DNA of 64,000 nt, taken from positions 68,912,447-68,976,446 of the forward strand of contig NC_134835.1 of assembly GCF_004210375.1 (NCBI RefSeq), written 5' to 3'. Below the pieces are notes generated by a model, which was given only the letters and a program-made list of their open reading frames with translations, had not been told where the DNA came from and did no database searches. Below, in pieces: positions 46,301-59,457 of this stretch. Position 1 is the stretch's first letter. Each line of letters starts with the position of its first letter. Made by a program: the position numbers and the translations under genes. The DNA is from Tachypleus tridentatus. Lineage: Eukaryota; Arthropoda; Merostomata; Xiphosura; Limulidae.

Positions 46301-48861
46301 ACTACATGTTTCTACATGAAATGTAGCAAGTTTTTAGTGAAATGTACACAAAATCAGATTTTATAAAATCATGTACTGTAAAGTTATGTGAATTGATGAC
46401 ACCTTTGTTATTCAGATTCTGACTCTATATAACATGATATTCATGTGAGGACTGAAAATTCTTTTGTCTGTCACATGGTTTGCATGTTGTACCTGCATAA
46501 CCTCTAGAACTTCTAAAATATATATCTATAGAGTATACCCCTGTATATTGTATTTTGTACTTTCCCTCCTTTACTGTGTACCATTGCTGTTATCAACTGT
46601 GTAAGATAAAATAAGTAGTTGACATCAAATATATAATACTATTTTTAATGGAATTGTGTAAAAGGTAATGACAGGCACACTTTGAAACATTCCCATCTGT
46701 GCACATAGGATTAAAACACTACTAATTGTTTCTAAGTTTCTTCAAGGGTGCTAGATGTGACCCTCAGCTTGTAGCTGTTACCAGTCTAGACTGTCTTTTA
46801 TTTGTCTATGGTTGTTGGTGACCACTTGTGTTGACCTTTTGAGACTACTGAACAAACTACTAATTAGGGCTTTTACATATGTTTACTTCCATGTGGTTGA
46901 TAAGCTGTCAGAGGCAATATTATACCCAATGAGAACTCTGTACAGATGTTTCTTTGCCTGTTTTTTGTACATAAAATGGCATTGAGATTTAATATAATTA
47001 ATTATTTCCATTAAAATTCCTTTCCCCCCCACATCAATTTCCCTGACTTCACCTTTCTCACTTACATTTTTATTTAACCTTTTGTGATGAGCTCAGTATA
47101 GTATACACAAGTTCATCTATGCATTAAGTATTTGGACTATAACTTTTGATACAGCATGTGTATCTTCACAAAATTTAAGACTTAATAATGATTACAAATA
47201 TTTTATACACAATTGTTTAAGGAATCATTTTTAATAGATTTCTTTTGAGAAGATAGTCTGTTTTGTTACTAGTTTGAGTGTAAAGTGATTTCATGTTATG
47301 ATTTTTAAAAAAATATTCATCCCAAAAATCTAAAAAACCTCCTAAATACATTTCAAACATTTGTTTTCAGTAAGACTTTTTGTTATTTTCTATACTTTAA
47401 CTGTATGGTGTCTGTTGCTTGACCAGCTTTGTAACTATCATAAATTAGGAAATATAATTTGTTTTGTTTTTTTGTGCTATAATATGAAAATACAAATTTA
47501 GTCTTAAGTAGCTTAAGTCTTGTAATGCTTGGTTGTTGTTAAACACAAGTTGCTAAGCCTTTCAAAATTTTGTACATTGAGAATATCACTTTTTTTTTTT
47601 TTAAGGCTTTGTATATACAGTTGAATAAACAAAAATTCATAAATAACTATACTGATATCATAAATTCCATTATAATTTATTAAGATGTATTTAAACTCTA
47701 AAAAATATGAAACTTCAGATTAAAGAAATAACCTACCTACCTTGAAATCTTGGTTTGAAAGAACATGGTAGTCTTTTTACAGATTGAAATTGTTGAGAAA
47801 ACCATTCTGGTGACATGCCAAACTAGCAATTGGTTATTTATATGTCATATATTTTAGTAAGTGTACACAAGCCACATCTCAGCATAAATAAGATTCAAGA
47901 TTCTTATTTCGTGTTCTAACTTGTCAGTATTAGTAATTTGTACAAAACTATAGATGTAGTATTTTGACATCAGAAACATCTAATTTCAGTACTGCATTCA
48001 ACATACCTCATGACACAATAAAATCTATATTTAGGTGTGTTCTTATATTATTTAATTTTAAATTAAGAAATTAACTTGTATATAAAATATTAAATTTGAA
48101 ATATCTACAGTTTGATTCAAAAATTGGCATAAATTCATAAAAATAGCTCAATAAATTTTAAATGGAAGTCAACAAATGCAATGATATGGCCTTTGACCTG
48201 TCACAAAAGGATTAATTTTTAATTTTATTCTTTACTAGATGAAGCAGTTTTTTTTCATTGTATAACTATCTTTTCCTTAAAGCCACTACTGTAAAGTTCA
48301 CACTTTTACATAACATGTTTCAAAATTGTTAAAATATAAAAACCAATCACTATGTAGGTTACCTTGTATGCAAAAACGTTATTTTTCTTTCTTTACATAA
48401 AAGAAAACTAAAAATAATTTTATTTTGATAGAAGATTATAACTCAGTTTTTAGAGCACCATTTCAGTAATTACTTTCATCGTATACAGCTCCTTATATTT
48501 AAAAAAAATATTTACTAATAGGATAAGCTTTTGATTTATGAATATATGTAGTATTAGTGGAATGCACAATGAAAGCTTCACAATTTCCTTTTATGAGTTT
48601 TTTTTTTTAAGATTTTGAATGTATAAAACATTTAAATATTTGCAGAAACTTATCCAAATTTTCTTATTTTTAGTTTTAAGATGCGAGTAAATAAGTGTAA
48701 TAATTCTTTTTGTAGAATACCACTGTAAAACTGATGACAAAGTCAGTGACATTGTACCAATTGCTGTTGGATGTGCTCTTGCTGGTCTTGTTCTGATCGT
48801 TCTTATCGCCTACTTAGTGGGTCGTCGTCGTAGTCGCCAAAAAGGTTATCAATCAGTGTAA
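40270..48861 (+). CDS. LAMP1: LAMP-family lysosomal membrane glycoprotein (LAMP1/CD68-like), 5 coding exons
   Basis: The coding exons are 40270-40330, 42406-42647, 43406-43619, 44592-44769 and 48716-48861. The product has about 280 residues, in this order: a signal peptide ([18 protein letters not shown]); a Thr-rich, probably O-glycosylated stalk ([19 protein letters not shown]); one LAMP luminal domain; a transmembrane helix ([20 protein letters not shown]); and the cytosolic tail [13 protein letters not shown]. The four LAMP-domain cysteines are visible as GTVCILL, SSCGYK, YLCKSED and EYHCKTDD, one in each of exons 2-5. GYQSV fits the GYxx-hydrophobic lysosomal sorting signal. LAMPs line the lysosome membrane. 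Splice phases agree at every junction except that exon 4 must change frame near 44,739, a likely sequence error. One LAMP domain, not two, makes it CD68-like in layout. The symbol is given by family and position, and orthology to LAMP1 in particular is inferred. Confidence 0.93.
40651..40944 (+). mobile_element. SINE family A copy in LAMP intron, CpG-depleted
   Basis: The body is 40663-40931: ggcctagcatggccagatgg, ggttcaaaccccatcatact, gagttggcagtgggtggtaa and an aaaacaaacaa tail. It is flanked by ccttttagtgga (40651-40662) and ccttttaatggga (40932-40944). Positions that are CG in copies left of 28 kb are TG or CA here almost throughout. Confidence 0.9.
42406..42647 (+). CDS. LAMP1: LAMP exon with Thr-rich stalk and first LAMP cysteine
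   Basis: The acceptor is attcttcag and the donor is gtatgt at 42648. Residues run from [14 protein letters not shown] through the Thr/Pro-rich stalk to [19 protein letters not shown]. Sequons such as NET, NVT and NGT suggest N-glycosylation. Confidence 0.93.
43406..43619 (+). CDS. LAMP1: LAMP exon with second LAMP cysteine
   Basis: The acceptor is ggttttttccag and the donor is gtttgt at 43620 (weak but phase-correct). It encodes [31 protein letters not shown] and [15 protein letters not shown], ending FPSAKEPG. An internal gtaagc at 43566 is a possible alternative donor, but using it would remove conserved LAMP sequence. Confidence 0.9.
43771..43795. repeat. (TAT)n microsatellite
   Basis: About eight tatt/att units in the LAMP intron. 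Confidence 0.85.
44592..44769 (+). CDS. LAMP1: LAMP exon with third LAMP cysteine; contains a frame discrepancy
   Basis: The acceptor is gctaaattag and the donor is gtaata at 44770. The entry frame reads [36 protein letters not shown] and [13 protein letters not shown], all LAMP-like. The exit frame needed by the last exon reads NTNDTTFAS then EYHC, also LAMP-like. The two frames differ by one base, and the switch must occur around 44,737-44,745 (gtgttcaaatac). Without it the message meets a stop four codons into the last exon. Confidence 0.88.
48716..48861 (+). CDS. LAMP1: LAMP last coding exon: fourth cysteine, transmembrane helix, sorting tail
   Basis: The acceptor is attctttttgtag and the stop TAA is at 48859-48861. 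It encodes [12 protein letters not shown], the helix [20 protein letters not shown], and [15 protein letters not shown]. This is nearly the canonical LAMP1 membrane segment ([19 protein letters not shown] in vertebrates) and is the strongest single piece of evidence for the family. Confidence 0.96.
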
Positions 48862-50230
48862 GCTGTATTGGATATTTATTATCCACAGACTAGGATTCTA
48901 CAAAGGAGCTGTTGCTGTGTAATTCACGCCCTATTCCTTTCCTTCATAGGATGACTCTTTTTTGCTATTCTTTACCTTCTTTGAAATGTAATGCATTTGC
49001 TATATTTTTTTTTGTTAACATGAACGTGTTTTAGAAATTCATGTTGGGTTTACATTATGGTGAAATTTGTTTCATGTAACCATCTATCTTTATTGAAGAT
49101 TTAAGAAACTGTTTAAACAGTTTTGCTATAGTAACTGAAAATAACAAACTTAGGTTAATATTTAAGTGCCAAGTTTGTTTTGTTTTGTAAATTCAGAAAC
49201 TAATCTTGATTTCTTTTAATGGTCTGTAGCTGTATTTAAATATTAATTTCTTGGATCTGATATACTCTTTTATTAGGATAAGCTTGTTTGTTTCAGATCT
49301 CCCTGACACTGACAAAGAGAAGTAAAGTCATTGGAGTTTAATATCATTGCTTAAAAGTGTTGTAACTGAGAAATCTGTTTTTAATATTTTAATTGAAGAA
49401 AATACTACATATATTAGTTGTAAAGATTGTTTTTATATAATTTTACCTTTGCTTATTAAATATTGTTTAATTTTTTTCCATTAATTGTTGAAAAGAAAAT
49501 CTTTACATCAAACATTTGTTTTAATTCAGTAGGTACAGGTTGTGAACAGACTCAGTTCACACATATTCATTTTGTAAAATGTTTTTAACACAGTTTCATA
49601 TTTTACTGTAAATCCTTTGCCTGACTGACAGCTAAATAGCTCGAGAATGCCTACTTTTGGAAATGCAATTTCACCTTCCTGTAATACTACGTTAAACTTG
49701 TTACAATGTGCAGCTCCAGTCTGAAATTGACACAGAACTGGTTACTTTCTCAGTGATGTAATACACAGTAATTTAAATTTAAACCAAGACATTTGTCCCA
49801 TAGTTTAATGTGTATAATTGTACAAAATATTGTGTGGATTAAAAAATATCCAGTTCTTTTAGTACAGTTATGGTAAATCATCATACACTATTGCTCAGCA
49901 GCTTTAAAGGGGTATATCAGCACTGTGCTGTAGTTTGAAGTCCACATTGCTATACTACTTACTCTTCAGATGTTCCATGTTTGTGTAATTAGCATTTGGA
50001 AAGAGATCCTTTTTAATTTGTTCAAGAAGGAGAACAACCTAAAATTGGGTGGTTAGTTTAGTTTATGCTGGAAAAAAACAAAAAAAACCTGCTCCTAAGA
50101 AAAATTGTAGATGTTAAAACATACATGATTACAACAGAACAAGATTTTATAAGGTAGGAATTTAATCTGTACTGTGTGGCTTAGTAGTCTGTTATCTGCA
50201 TTATACATTTGAAATAAAAACTTTTTAACA
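48862..50230 (+). other. LAMP 3' untranslated region
   Basis: Non-coding sequence from the stop codon to the first well-placed AATAAA (50213-50218) with T/G-rich sequence after it. The length, about 1.37 kb, is inferred. Confidence 0.6.
50213..50218 (+). terminator. Candidate polyadenylation signal for LAMP
   Basis: AATAAA within gaaataaaaac, followed by gtttgatctgttgtttt, a plausible downstream T/G-rich element. Other AATAAA-like sites exist further on. Confidence 0.5.
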
Positions 50231-53200
50231 TGGTTTGATCTGTTGTTTTACTCAATCACTTCTATATTTTATTTCATAACCAACAACACTTTTTGTTTCT
50301 CTTAGATATAACATTTCATAATTTACTTTTTGAAACTGAATAACTTTATATTTGATCACACAAAATAAGTTTAGAAAAGGCTTAGTACATTTTGTTAAAA
50401 GTAGTTTGGGGTTGTATCACTATGACATCAACATTAGTGAAGTCTTTTGGTATGCAATGTATTGAATCACATTATGTAACAAAATTTTTACTTTTTCCTG
50501 GGCAGAAAGTGTTATTTCCTAACTGCTTATACCTAGAGTAAATGGAAAAGACCTATTTTTCTCTTCAAACTTTGCCTTTGTGACCTAGGTGCACATAAAG
50601 AAAACATGATGGGAGACTATATTTGGGGGCTGCTGATATGTGAAAGTAATTTACATTACATTTGCAAGTCTTGAAAAACCATTCGCTTCTAAAAATCTTT
50701 GTTCATTTTTGTACAACTTTAGTATAAATACATGTAAATCTTGATTCATATGTTTTATTCAGACCTTATGTGAATGAAACTGTGCAGATTTGCCCGTTTT
50801 TACATAGAAAATAGGTTAATTTCTAAATTTTGATATCCAGATCACAAAAGCAAAGTTTGAGGGGAATAATGGCCATTTTATGTACTTTCACAATATAAGC
50901 AATTAAGAAATAATGCATACTATCCAGGAACAAAATTTGTGTTAGACTGTAGAAGGAATGTGGAGGTCAAAATATTGCTATCTGATATAACAATCAACTT
51001 TAGATCAGACTTGTTAATAAACACTTTCTTATTGATGATACTTGTGGCAAATGTACAAGCTAGCTTAACCCCCACATAGAATGCAACTTAAAATCTAGCT
51101 AGTGAACACTATTTTCTGTATAGAAAATCATAAGGACAAGTTTTGTCCAATAGATTCGTGCCATATGTTCACACTGCCATTCAACAAGAATTTGCTATGT
51201 TGCTATCCATGTGCCTTAACCCAGTGATAGGGTTTATTAATATAAACAAATATATCAAACACATTTTAAATTTTGTAGCAGTTCTTATGCATAGCTTAAA
51301 CTCAAATTTAGAAAGCTGACTCACTGTAGTTTCTAATAGTGTAGATGAGTGACTAAAAGCCTTGGATTAAGTTTTCTTATTAAGATGTTATGAGTATAAA
51401 CTTAACGTAAATTATGAACATTAAAAAATTACTTTAAAACAATGTTTAACAACAGATTTTAGAGTTGCTTCTGGGAAAAACAAATTTGGTATTTTTTAAA
51501 CTTTTACAAATTTTACTGAAGATGCACCATTGGAAGAAGAATAGAATGAGAGGAGATAATTTTCTTTGGTAGATAAAATGTTTTAAGATTTCCCTAAAGT
51601 CATAATGATATTGTAATGTGACATCTATGGAGACTGTCAAGAAGCCAATAATCATCAGGAACTGGGAGGACAAACAAAAGATTTTTCAAGGTTACACGTA
51701 CTTCAGAAGCATCAGCTTCAAAGCCAAGTTGCAAGTTTAAGATATGTCTGACATGATATCAATGTAGCAGATGTGTATACAATCAGGATAGGATATCTGT
51801 TTGCAGAGAAATGTTCCTGTGGGTGCTAATCAACATGCCTTATGAGAAATTAGAAAGTGGATAACCATGACCAAAGTGACATGTTCTAAACTTTTGAGAA
51901 AATAGAAAACCTCTAAATCCACAGGAAAAAAAAACAAGCCAATAGCTCCTAAGGTACTATAAGATCTCTACATTTTAATCCAAATTTTCCAAATTCCACA
52001 CAGATCTTCCTTTGCTACCAAATATTATACAATTGTTCCAATTGACAAAGAGATTTGTTAAATTATTTGAGGCAGTACTCTGGATTTTTGTACATAAAAT
52101 AAGTTTTTACTAATGCCTAAACTACTATTTATTTTCAACTCAATTTGAAAAACTATAAATGTTCTGGCAAGTTTGGTGAAAAGGTTATATTTTTGGAATA
52201 ATGATTAAGAAGGACAAAGTTTGTACATTTTTGTATTGTTAAAACTCTTAGGTAACTGTGTAGGCATAACAGTAAAATCTATTTCCTTTGTCATTCTTTA
52301 TCCGTACAAAAATGTATAAATGGGAAGATAAACTTGTATTGTTTTTTACTTTTGTTGCTGTAGTCATCATTATCCAATAGAAATATATAATGATTTTGCA
52401 ACTTATTTTAATGTTAGAGATTCATTCAGTTTTATTATCAGAACATTCATACTAACACATTGACATGTATATATTTAACTTTATATTTTCAGTTAGAGAA
52501 ACAGCAATTTGCTCTTGTATTTTTATAAAAAGGAACATTGGAAAAGAAAACGTTTTGCAGCAACCCATGTCACATAAAACAGTAAAATATGTTGAAAACA
52601 CATTAAATCACGTTTGAAAGTTTTTAATGTAGTTGGCATTGGAAAAAAAATAAGTTGACACATTATTACATAATCAACATGATATATAAATAAGGCTGCA
52701 CATTCTCCAGCATGTAAGCAGCAAGTCTATGACCTTATTATGTTAGAATTTAAAGTTCAATCCCTACAATGGAGGAAATGCAAACAATTAGTAAGAAAAT
52801 GACAGAATGCTGATGCATTTGTCTGCTTTTTTAATATTTTTTTATAAAACTCACTGTTTAGCTTTCTATATACTTTCATATTTGGAGAGAGGTGTTGAGA
52901 ATAATGTGGCACTTATGTGGAAACACAAACACTTGTATTCCTGTCTTGTACTTATTGCATTTTATTAAATAGCAGTCCCTATGTGTAGTCTTCACACATT
53001 CTATTACACTTCATAAAATCTTACTCTTTTAAACCTGTATATCAGATGAAAAAGAAATACATTGGTTTGTTAGTAAAATGGCTTAATTAAAAGTAACTTC
53101 AAATGGTCCCAATTTTTTTTTTACCAAATGCAATCAGAATATTTTTAGTAAGTTAATTTCTAATTCAGTTTTATAAGCTGGTACTCAAAATTTTTCAGTT

Positions 53201-56200
53201 TAAATTTAAATGACAAAATTATATTTTTCTGCTGACATTTCTGTTAGATAAGATGCATATTTTAATTGCATATAACAAAAGTTATTGTTTTTAACTTAAG
53301 TTATTGTAAAATTAAAAACGACAAGTAATTTCTCCATACATTTTATAATTTTGGTGTTATTCTTATACATTCCAGCAAATACTTTCTTCTTCGATGGCAC
53401 AAATTTGTTTCCTACTAAAGAAAAAAATTACTATTGACATTAACTTTAAAAACATATGTTAAATGATTATTTTATGTATAACATGTACAATTATTAAACT
53501 TAAGCACCAATAAAATACCTCAAAATACTTATCACATTCTTGGTTGTACTCTTATTTATCTTAATACAGATCATTACACCTAGCCAGTTTGTAATGTACC
53601 TGTAATTTTATGAATTGTTCCAAAACAAACATTTTTTACATAAAAACAAATAACATTCTGAATTCAAATAAAAGTTATCTACTTTGAAGCTTCTACCTTT
53701 TACATAAGATTTCTCTGATACAAAATTAAATAATGTTAATTTTATTATGGATCAAGTCATAGCAAAGACTATATAATATTGGATTTCACTCAGAATACCT
53801 CCACCAAGAGATTCTGATATAATTTCAAACTAGTTATGCTGTGGAGAAAGATTATAAATCTTAAATTGTAACAATTCTTATGATCATCTCTTTTTCAAGT
53901 ATATTTCATAAATAAAACTTGCATTTTTGAATATTAAACTTTTGACAGTGCAGGGAAGAGACATCTTTCAAGTGATTTATTACCCTACATGAAGACCTAA
54001 CTATACAAAGACTTTTATAACAAAAGTTATTTTTGGAAAAGTAATGTACTAACAAGCAGTACTATTTTATATAATGGAATGTATATCAACCACTTATATA
54101 ATTAGAATAAATGTCATCAAATGATAAACTAAGAATCCTGATAAAGCTGTTGATTGAAGCAATGATCTCAGGTTATAAAATATCAAAACTTCCAGCACGT
54201 TTAATTTACAGTAACAATGCTTTTCTTAAAATTCTGGGACAATGTTATCAACTAGTTTAATCATTAAAAGTATTACACAAACATCCACAATGTGATTTTG
54301 GTGAGGCCCAACTAAGTTAATTTCATCAATTAAAGATAGCCCTAAGTGATGCATTTAGAAAGAGTGTAGAAAAGCATTTTTCTCTATTTTTTCTATTGTT
54401 CAATTTTATTAGAGTTAGTTTCAATTAAATTTTGGCATTCAAATATTAAACCTTATGAAGAAATTTCAAATCACTGTTAAAATAAAATCAAAGTTTCAGA
54501 ATACAGTTATAGTTCTTGCCCTAAACTGTAACAAAAACAAATATACACATGTAAGCACAATGTCTGTGAATTTTTGGGAATTCAATTACAACACTTGGAC
54601 AATGGTTTCACTAACCAAGGACATGCTTTAAAGCAACTCTTATAATGATCCTTAGGGAAGAGTTAAAAAATTAAATATGAAAAAGAAGTGAATAATCGTC
54701 AAATTAATTTCACGTATTTTTAGCAAAAACATGAATATTTTCACAGACAACATAATACTAGTTTTCTACTATTATGATAATTACAAAAAGAAATAAATTT
54801 TTGTTTGCTGTTTTATTTTAAATATGATAAATTAGAAAAGACTAAGCATAATTAATGAACATATTTTGGAGAAACAAATATTTTGAACATGAAGTCCACC
54901 TTTGTATTTCTTTATAGTCAATAAAATTAGTAATACACCTGTAATTAACATACAGAAGCCAGTAAAACCCATCTCCATGAAATACAAGTTTGTTCAAAGT
55001 ATACTTTAAACCTAGACTTCTCTGAATGATTCCACCTCACTATTTTAGCCTTTGCTGAAGTCTTTCATTGAAGAAATAGGTACAGTTCATAATAAACTGT
55101 TTAAACTTTCGATACACAATAAAGCAATTGACACTGAAAAACAACAAATACTAACTGCCATAAAAAATAAAAAGAAAACTGCTCTTTAAACCTTAATTAA
55201 TAGTAAATTTTGTCTTTTCAAAACCTTTAAATGAGTATTATTTTATCTATATCCTGCCAGTTTAAAGTCTACTTGTACATGCATAGGAAGTTTCATGCCA
55301 ATCAATATCATGAAGACCACACGACTATAACTAGTCTGTGCTTACATCAATAGTGAAAATAAATTAGCTTTCTCATCAAATAAATTGTTTGATAAAAAAT
55401 TAAACCTTTATATAACTGAAGAAGTAACACAAAATTTAATAATCGGCATAAGCAAGTTATCACAAACATTTATGTACTAACTTACACTACAAACTATACA
55501 CACATATAGGTTATTACACTAATTAATGATGTCACTGAGCAAATACATATTGCACTTTTTAAAGAAAATGCTGTTTTGTTAGAGAAACGTATTATGAATC
55601 TTAATGAAAATATTTAAAACCATAGCTACACAATATATGCTGATGTATTCTAAATTTACTTAACACTTCTCTCTCACATTAGAAATACTTTCAGTTGAGT
55701 TAGTACACTGAAAAGTGAAGAGTTAAAAATGAAATCACAGGAATGGTAATTGAAAATTAAGGTATTACTTTCATGTACAGCAATGTACATGGTATGAGGC
55801 ACTAAGAGGCTAACAACATTACAAAAGGTGTCCTGAAATGTAACAATATTGTCAACACCACTAAAGAAATATTGCACAAATGTGATGTGCTTTTGTTATT
55901 TTATACTCACCAGTATTCAAATGGCTATATTCTGACATCTGTTCTAGTTTCTCATAAATAACAACATTTTACAATAGATTTCACATCTGAAAGTTGTTGT
56001 TAATGAATTTCGTCTGTTTAGGACATTTGAGACAATGCCTCAAGCTACTACCTCATATTTTCATCATAGAAAGTTATTAAGAATTTTATTAGAACTTTCC
56101 TCTATAACCATGCTATTTTTACTTGCAATCACACTTTGTTTTACCTTTTCTTTTGAACTCATAAAGGTCTGAACTATATTATTTATACCTGGTATAAAGT

Positions 56201-58183
56201 CCAAACAATTTGACCCAATGAGGATCTGTATTACCAACTCAAAACTTTCTAAACAGATGTGGTTCATAAATGTCTTCCAAGTATACTATTCTCTGTATAA
56301 ACCGTTTCTCACACAAGAATAACTATTGTGTCAGAATCAATCAAGATGTAGTAAAATAAGAGAATGGTTGAAGTTTTTAGGAAAAGCTTCTGTTCATATA
56401 TAAATAATAATTTCTTTTATAGCTTCTCAAAACATAATTCACTATCAATATGGCTATAATCTTCAAAGAATAAAGTCCGATACTCAGATAACTATCTGGT
56501 CAGTGTTTAAGGACAGAATTAAGGCTTGCTTTTTTAAATTCAACATTTTTCCCCCTTGTTATCTTGTTTTCATATCTCCTTTAATGTTTCATAGTTCACT
56601 AAAACATAATTACAATTGGTCATTCTTACTACTGAAGAAAGCAGAATTTTTTTCAAAAATTTAAAGGCATCATTTGGATATAACTATACAAGTCTGAACC
56701 ATATTCCATAACTATTAACAGTGTGTCAATTCTAACTTTCAGTGTAAAGACTTCAGACAAACAAGTAATCAAACATGAAATAAGATTGCTGCCTTAGTTA
56801 AAACATGAGTAACTCTCCTAATCCATGATGTCACAAATTTTCTTAATCTTATCCCTAACTAAAATTGTAGAATTGCATGTGCACAACCTTGGACCTTACA
56901 GAACACCCATATTACAGTTATTTAATTTTTTCAATGCCTTACTAACAAAACATTATCCTATTTTAAATTACTTAATTACAATACGTAATGGTTCAGGTTT
57001 GGCTAAAATCATAATTAATACATATGGAGAGTAATAGTCTCAAATTTGTATTGATTAGATCCTACACATACTAACAAATTGTACTATTCTTACATCTTTA
57101 TCACTTTTAATGCTAATTATCTACTTTTATCTCCATGACATATACCTTTCTCTATCAGTTATACTTACATCATAACCAATAGTATTGCTTTGAGAAATTA
57201 AGACAAATAACTTATTTCAGAAACTTCAATTACTTTGACACTAACACATAATACAATTAAACTATGAGAAGAACTACTGAAAATAATTCAAAATATTCTA
57301 ACTTGTCTTTTTGATGAGAAAAACTGAAAAGTTACAAATTCTTTTGAAACTAAAGTTCCACAGGAGATTTATGTTAGTTAACACAGCTAAAATGCAAAAA
57401 GAAAACAAACATGTATGATTAATATCTTTTTCAGTTCAAATTATAGTAAAAAATATCTGTTAACTCGTTAGCAGAAAGACTTAATAGAGGAGTGTCACTA
57501 TATTACATTAACTTTATGTCACTAACTCTGTGGTGCTACCATGTGGTCAGACGTATAAATTACAAAGGAACAGTAATGTATATTTATTGCAAGGCAACCA
57601 TTTCAGTATGAATCAATTTTTTCACTGGAAGTATACCACAACAATGATAAATTCGATAAATGTTTATCGTTACGGAATAAATTCCTAGATTGTTTGAATA
57701 GACCGAGTCCTTGATTGTGTACATTTCCTTTCATATAATTCACATTATATAAAAATCCTGAAATTGCAGTAACAAAGAATATCATTACATCTGAACAAAA
57801 TTAACTTTTTCAAATTTTTTATTATGATTTCTCTTACTTCTTTGTCATTTTCATCATGTTTCCTTTCCTACTCTCTGGAAACAATTTGAATATAAACTAT
57901 ACTATTTTGTGTGCCAATTTTTACTAATAATAATAAAAGTTCTTTGACTTAACTGAGAAAGTGTCAACTTAATGAAAACAATAATTTTAATGCAATTTTT
58001 TATTTGTGTGTGTTGTGGGGCAGTGTGATGAACTGGGAGCAAGCACAGTGGTGATATTAGAGGGGTTGACTTCATATAAACAATATAAACACAGCTTTAG
58101 GAATTTAAAGTTTTTCCAAGCTGGGTTTACACACATTTTGTCTTCAAAATTCACTTGACACTTTATGTAGTTTTCGTACAGTT

Positions 58184-58363
58184 CTTTAGTTGTTTTACTT
58201 CAAATATTTGAAGTCTAGAAAACTGGATTAATGTTTTACTTCTGAAACAAGAAGTTCTAACAACTAAGAAATACATATCATTGCGAGATTAAAGTGCTTT
58301 AGTTGTTTTACTCCAAATATTTGAAGTCCAGAAAACTGGATTAATGTTTTACTTCTGAAACAA
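58184..58363. repeat. Direct repeat of 67 bp, offset 113 bp
   Basis: 58184-58250 and 58297-58363 differ at only two or three positions. Both contain ctttagttgttttact, caaatatttgaagtc and gaaaactggattaatg. High similarity suggests a recent local duplication. Confidence 0.85.
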
Positions 58364-58881
58364 TAATTATAATTTTTCATAAAATTTCTAGTTAGGACTA
58401 GATCAGGCTTAGTTGATATGCAGAAGTTTGAAAGAGAATACGTTTCTACACAGTGTATAATTTCAGTCTAATATTTAGTCCCATACTTAAAACTGGAATT
58501 TTGAAAAATCAAAAAGATAATCTTTGTTTCTTTATATAAGAATTTTGATAACATGAAGCTGAACACCAATTTCTTTTCAGTAATAATGAACTATCAAAAG
58601 ACAGAACAAGTGATAAAATTTCACCAAGGCAAAACAGTGGAACCTCCCATATTAAGACTCCCTGCTTCAATTGAAATTTAACCTTTTGACTTCTACAAAC
58701 AATGCAGATAGTAACTGAAACATCTAGTTTATCTTCGTTTCCATTAATCAAACCTGAAAATATATTTTTATGCCAAATGCTTTAGGATTTTTTAAAACAT
58801 AGTACACAATATACAAATATTTAGATTAACTAGTAAAAAAAAAGGTGAGTGAAGTTTCTGTGAAACAACATTTCGCTGCAC

Positions 58882-58887
58882 TTTATT
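58882..58887 (-). terminator. Possible polyadenylation signal for the TBC gene
   Basis: AATAAA on the minus strand, about 470 bp past the stop codon. Several other candidates exist, so confidence is low. Confidence 0.3.
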
Positions 58888-59352
58888 TTGAAATGCAATG
58901 CAAATATTAATTAACAGTTTCATCAATCTTGAATTTTTGACAGATACTAAAAAATCTACTGATTTTAGCTAGGCTTTTGTGTCTCATTTTACAGAGATTT
59001 TTGAATTACCACAGTACCTTAAAACTTTAATGTTTTTTTCAAAAAACTAGTTAATGTCAAATCTATTAAAACAAGTCACTAGTAGGTATAGCATTGGCAC
59101 TATAGAAACATATATATTAACAAGTTATTTATATATATCACATCCATACCTCAAAAATTACTCCCTCTTCAAAATCAGTTTAAACCACAATACTCATTGG
59201 AATAAAACTACATACTTTCACATAAGCTTTGTATATTAAGCACTTATAAATGGAAAAATTTCATTGAATTATTTTTTTGTATGATGGCAATGACTAGATT
59301 AACAGACAAATGTCACTCAAATGTAGATTCTTCATATTAAGCTAACAACTGG

Positions 59353-59457
59353 TTATGACTTCAGTTCTTCTTTCTGCTTTTGTACTTTTACACGACACTG
59401 TGCTCTTAATCGGCTGATTAGGCTTCTTGGAAATGACCCAGGCTCCTTAAATATTGC
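59353..59457 (-). CDS. GRTP1: GRTP1-like last exon
   Basis: The acceptor on the minus strand is gatatctag. It encodes AIFKEPGSFPRSLISRLRAQ, then a basic, Gln/Lys/Glu-rich end, with stop at 59353-59355. The IFxEPGS block is typical of GRTP1. Confidence 0.9.
   Translation of the reverse strand, partial: AIFKEPGSFPRSLISRLRAQCRVKVQKQKEELKS

Larger units (their letters stand above)
50231..59352. other. AT-rich convergent intergenic region, CpG-poor; no gene seen
   Basis: Nine kilobases between two convergent genes hold no coding motif, no SINE copy that I can identify and very few CpG pairs. A small cluster of CpG lies at about 57,460-57,705. The region may include long 3' UTRs of both genes. 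A direct repeat lies at 58184-58363. Confidence 0.5.

Noticed and set aside
51446-51673. Minus-strand open frame between the two host genes
   Set aside because: Short and without a recognisable motif, in AT-rich sequence.
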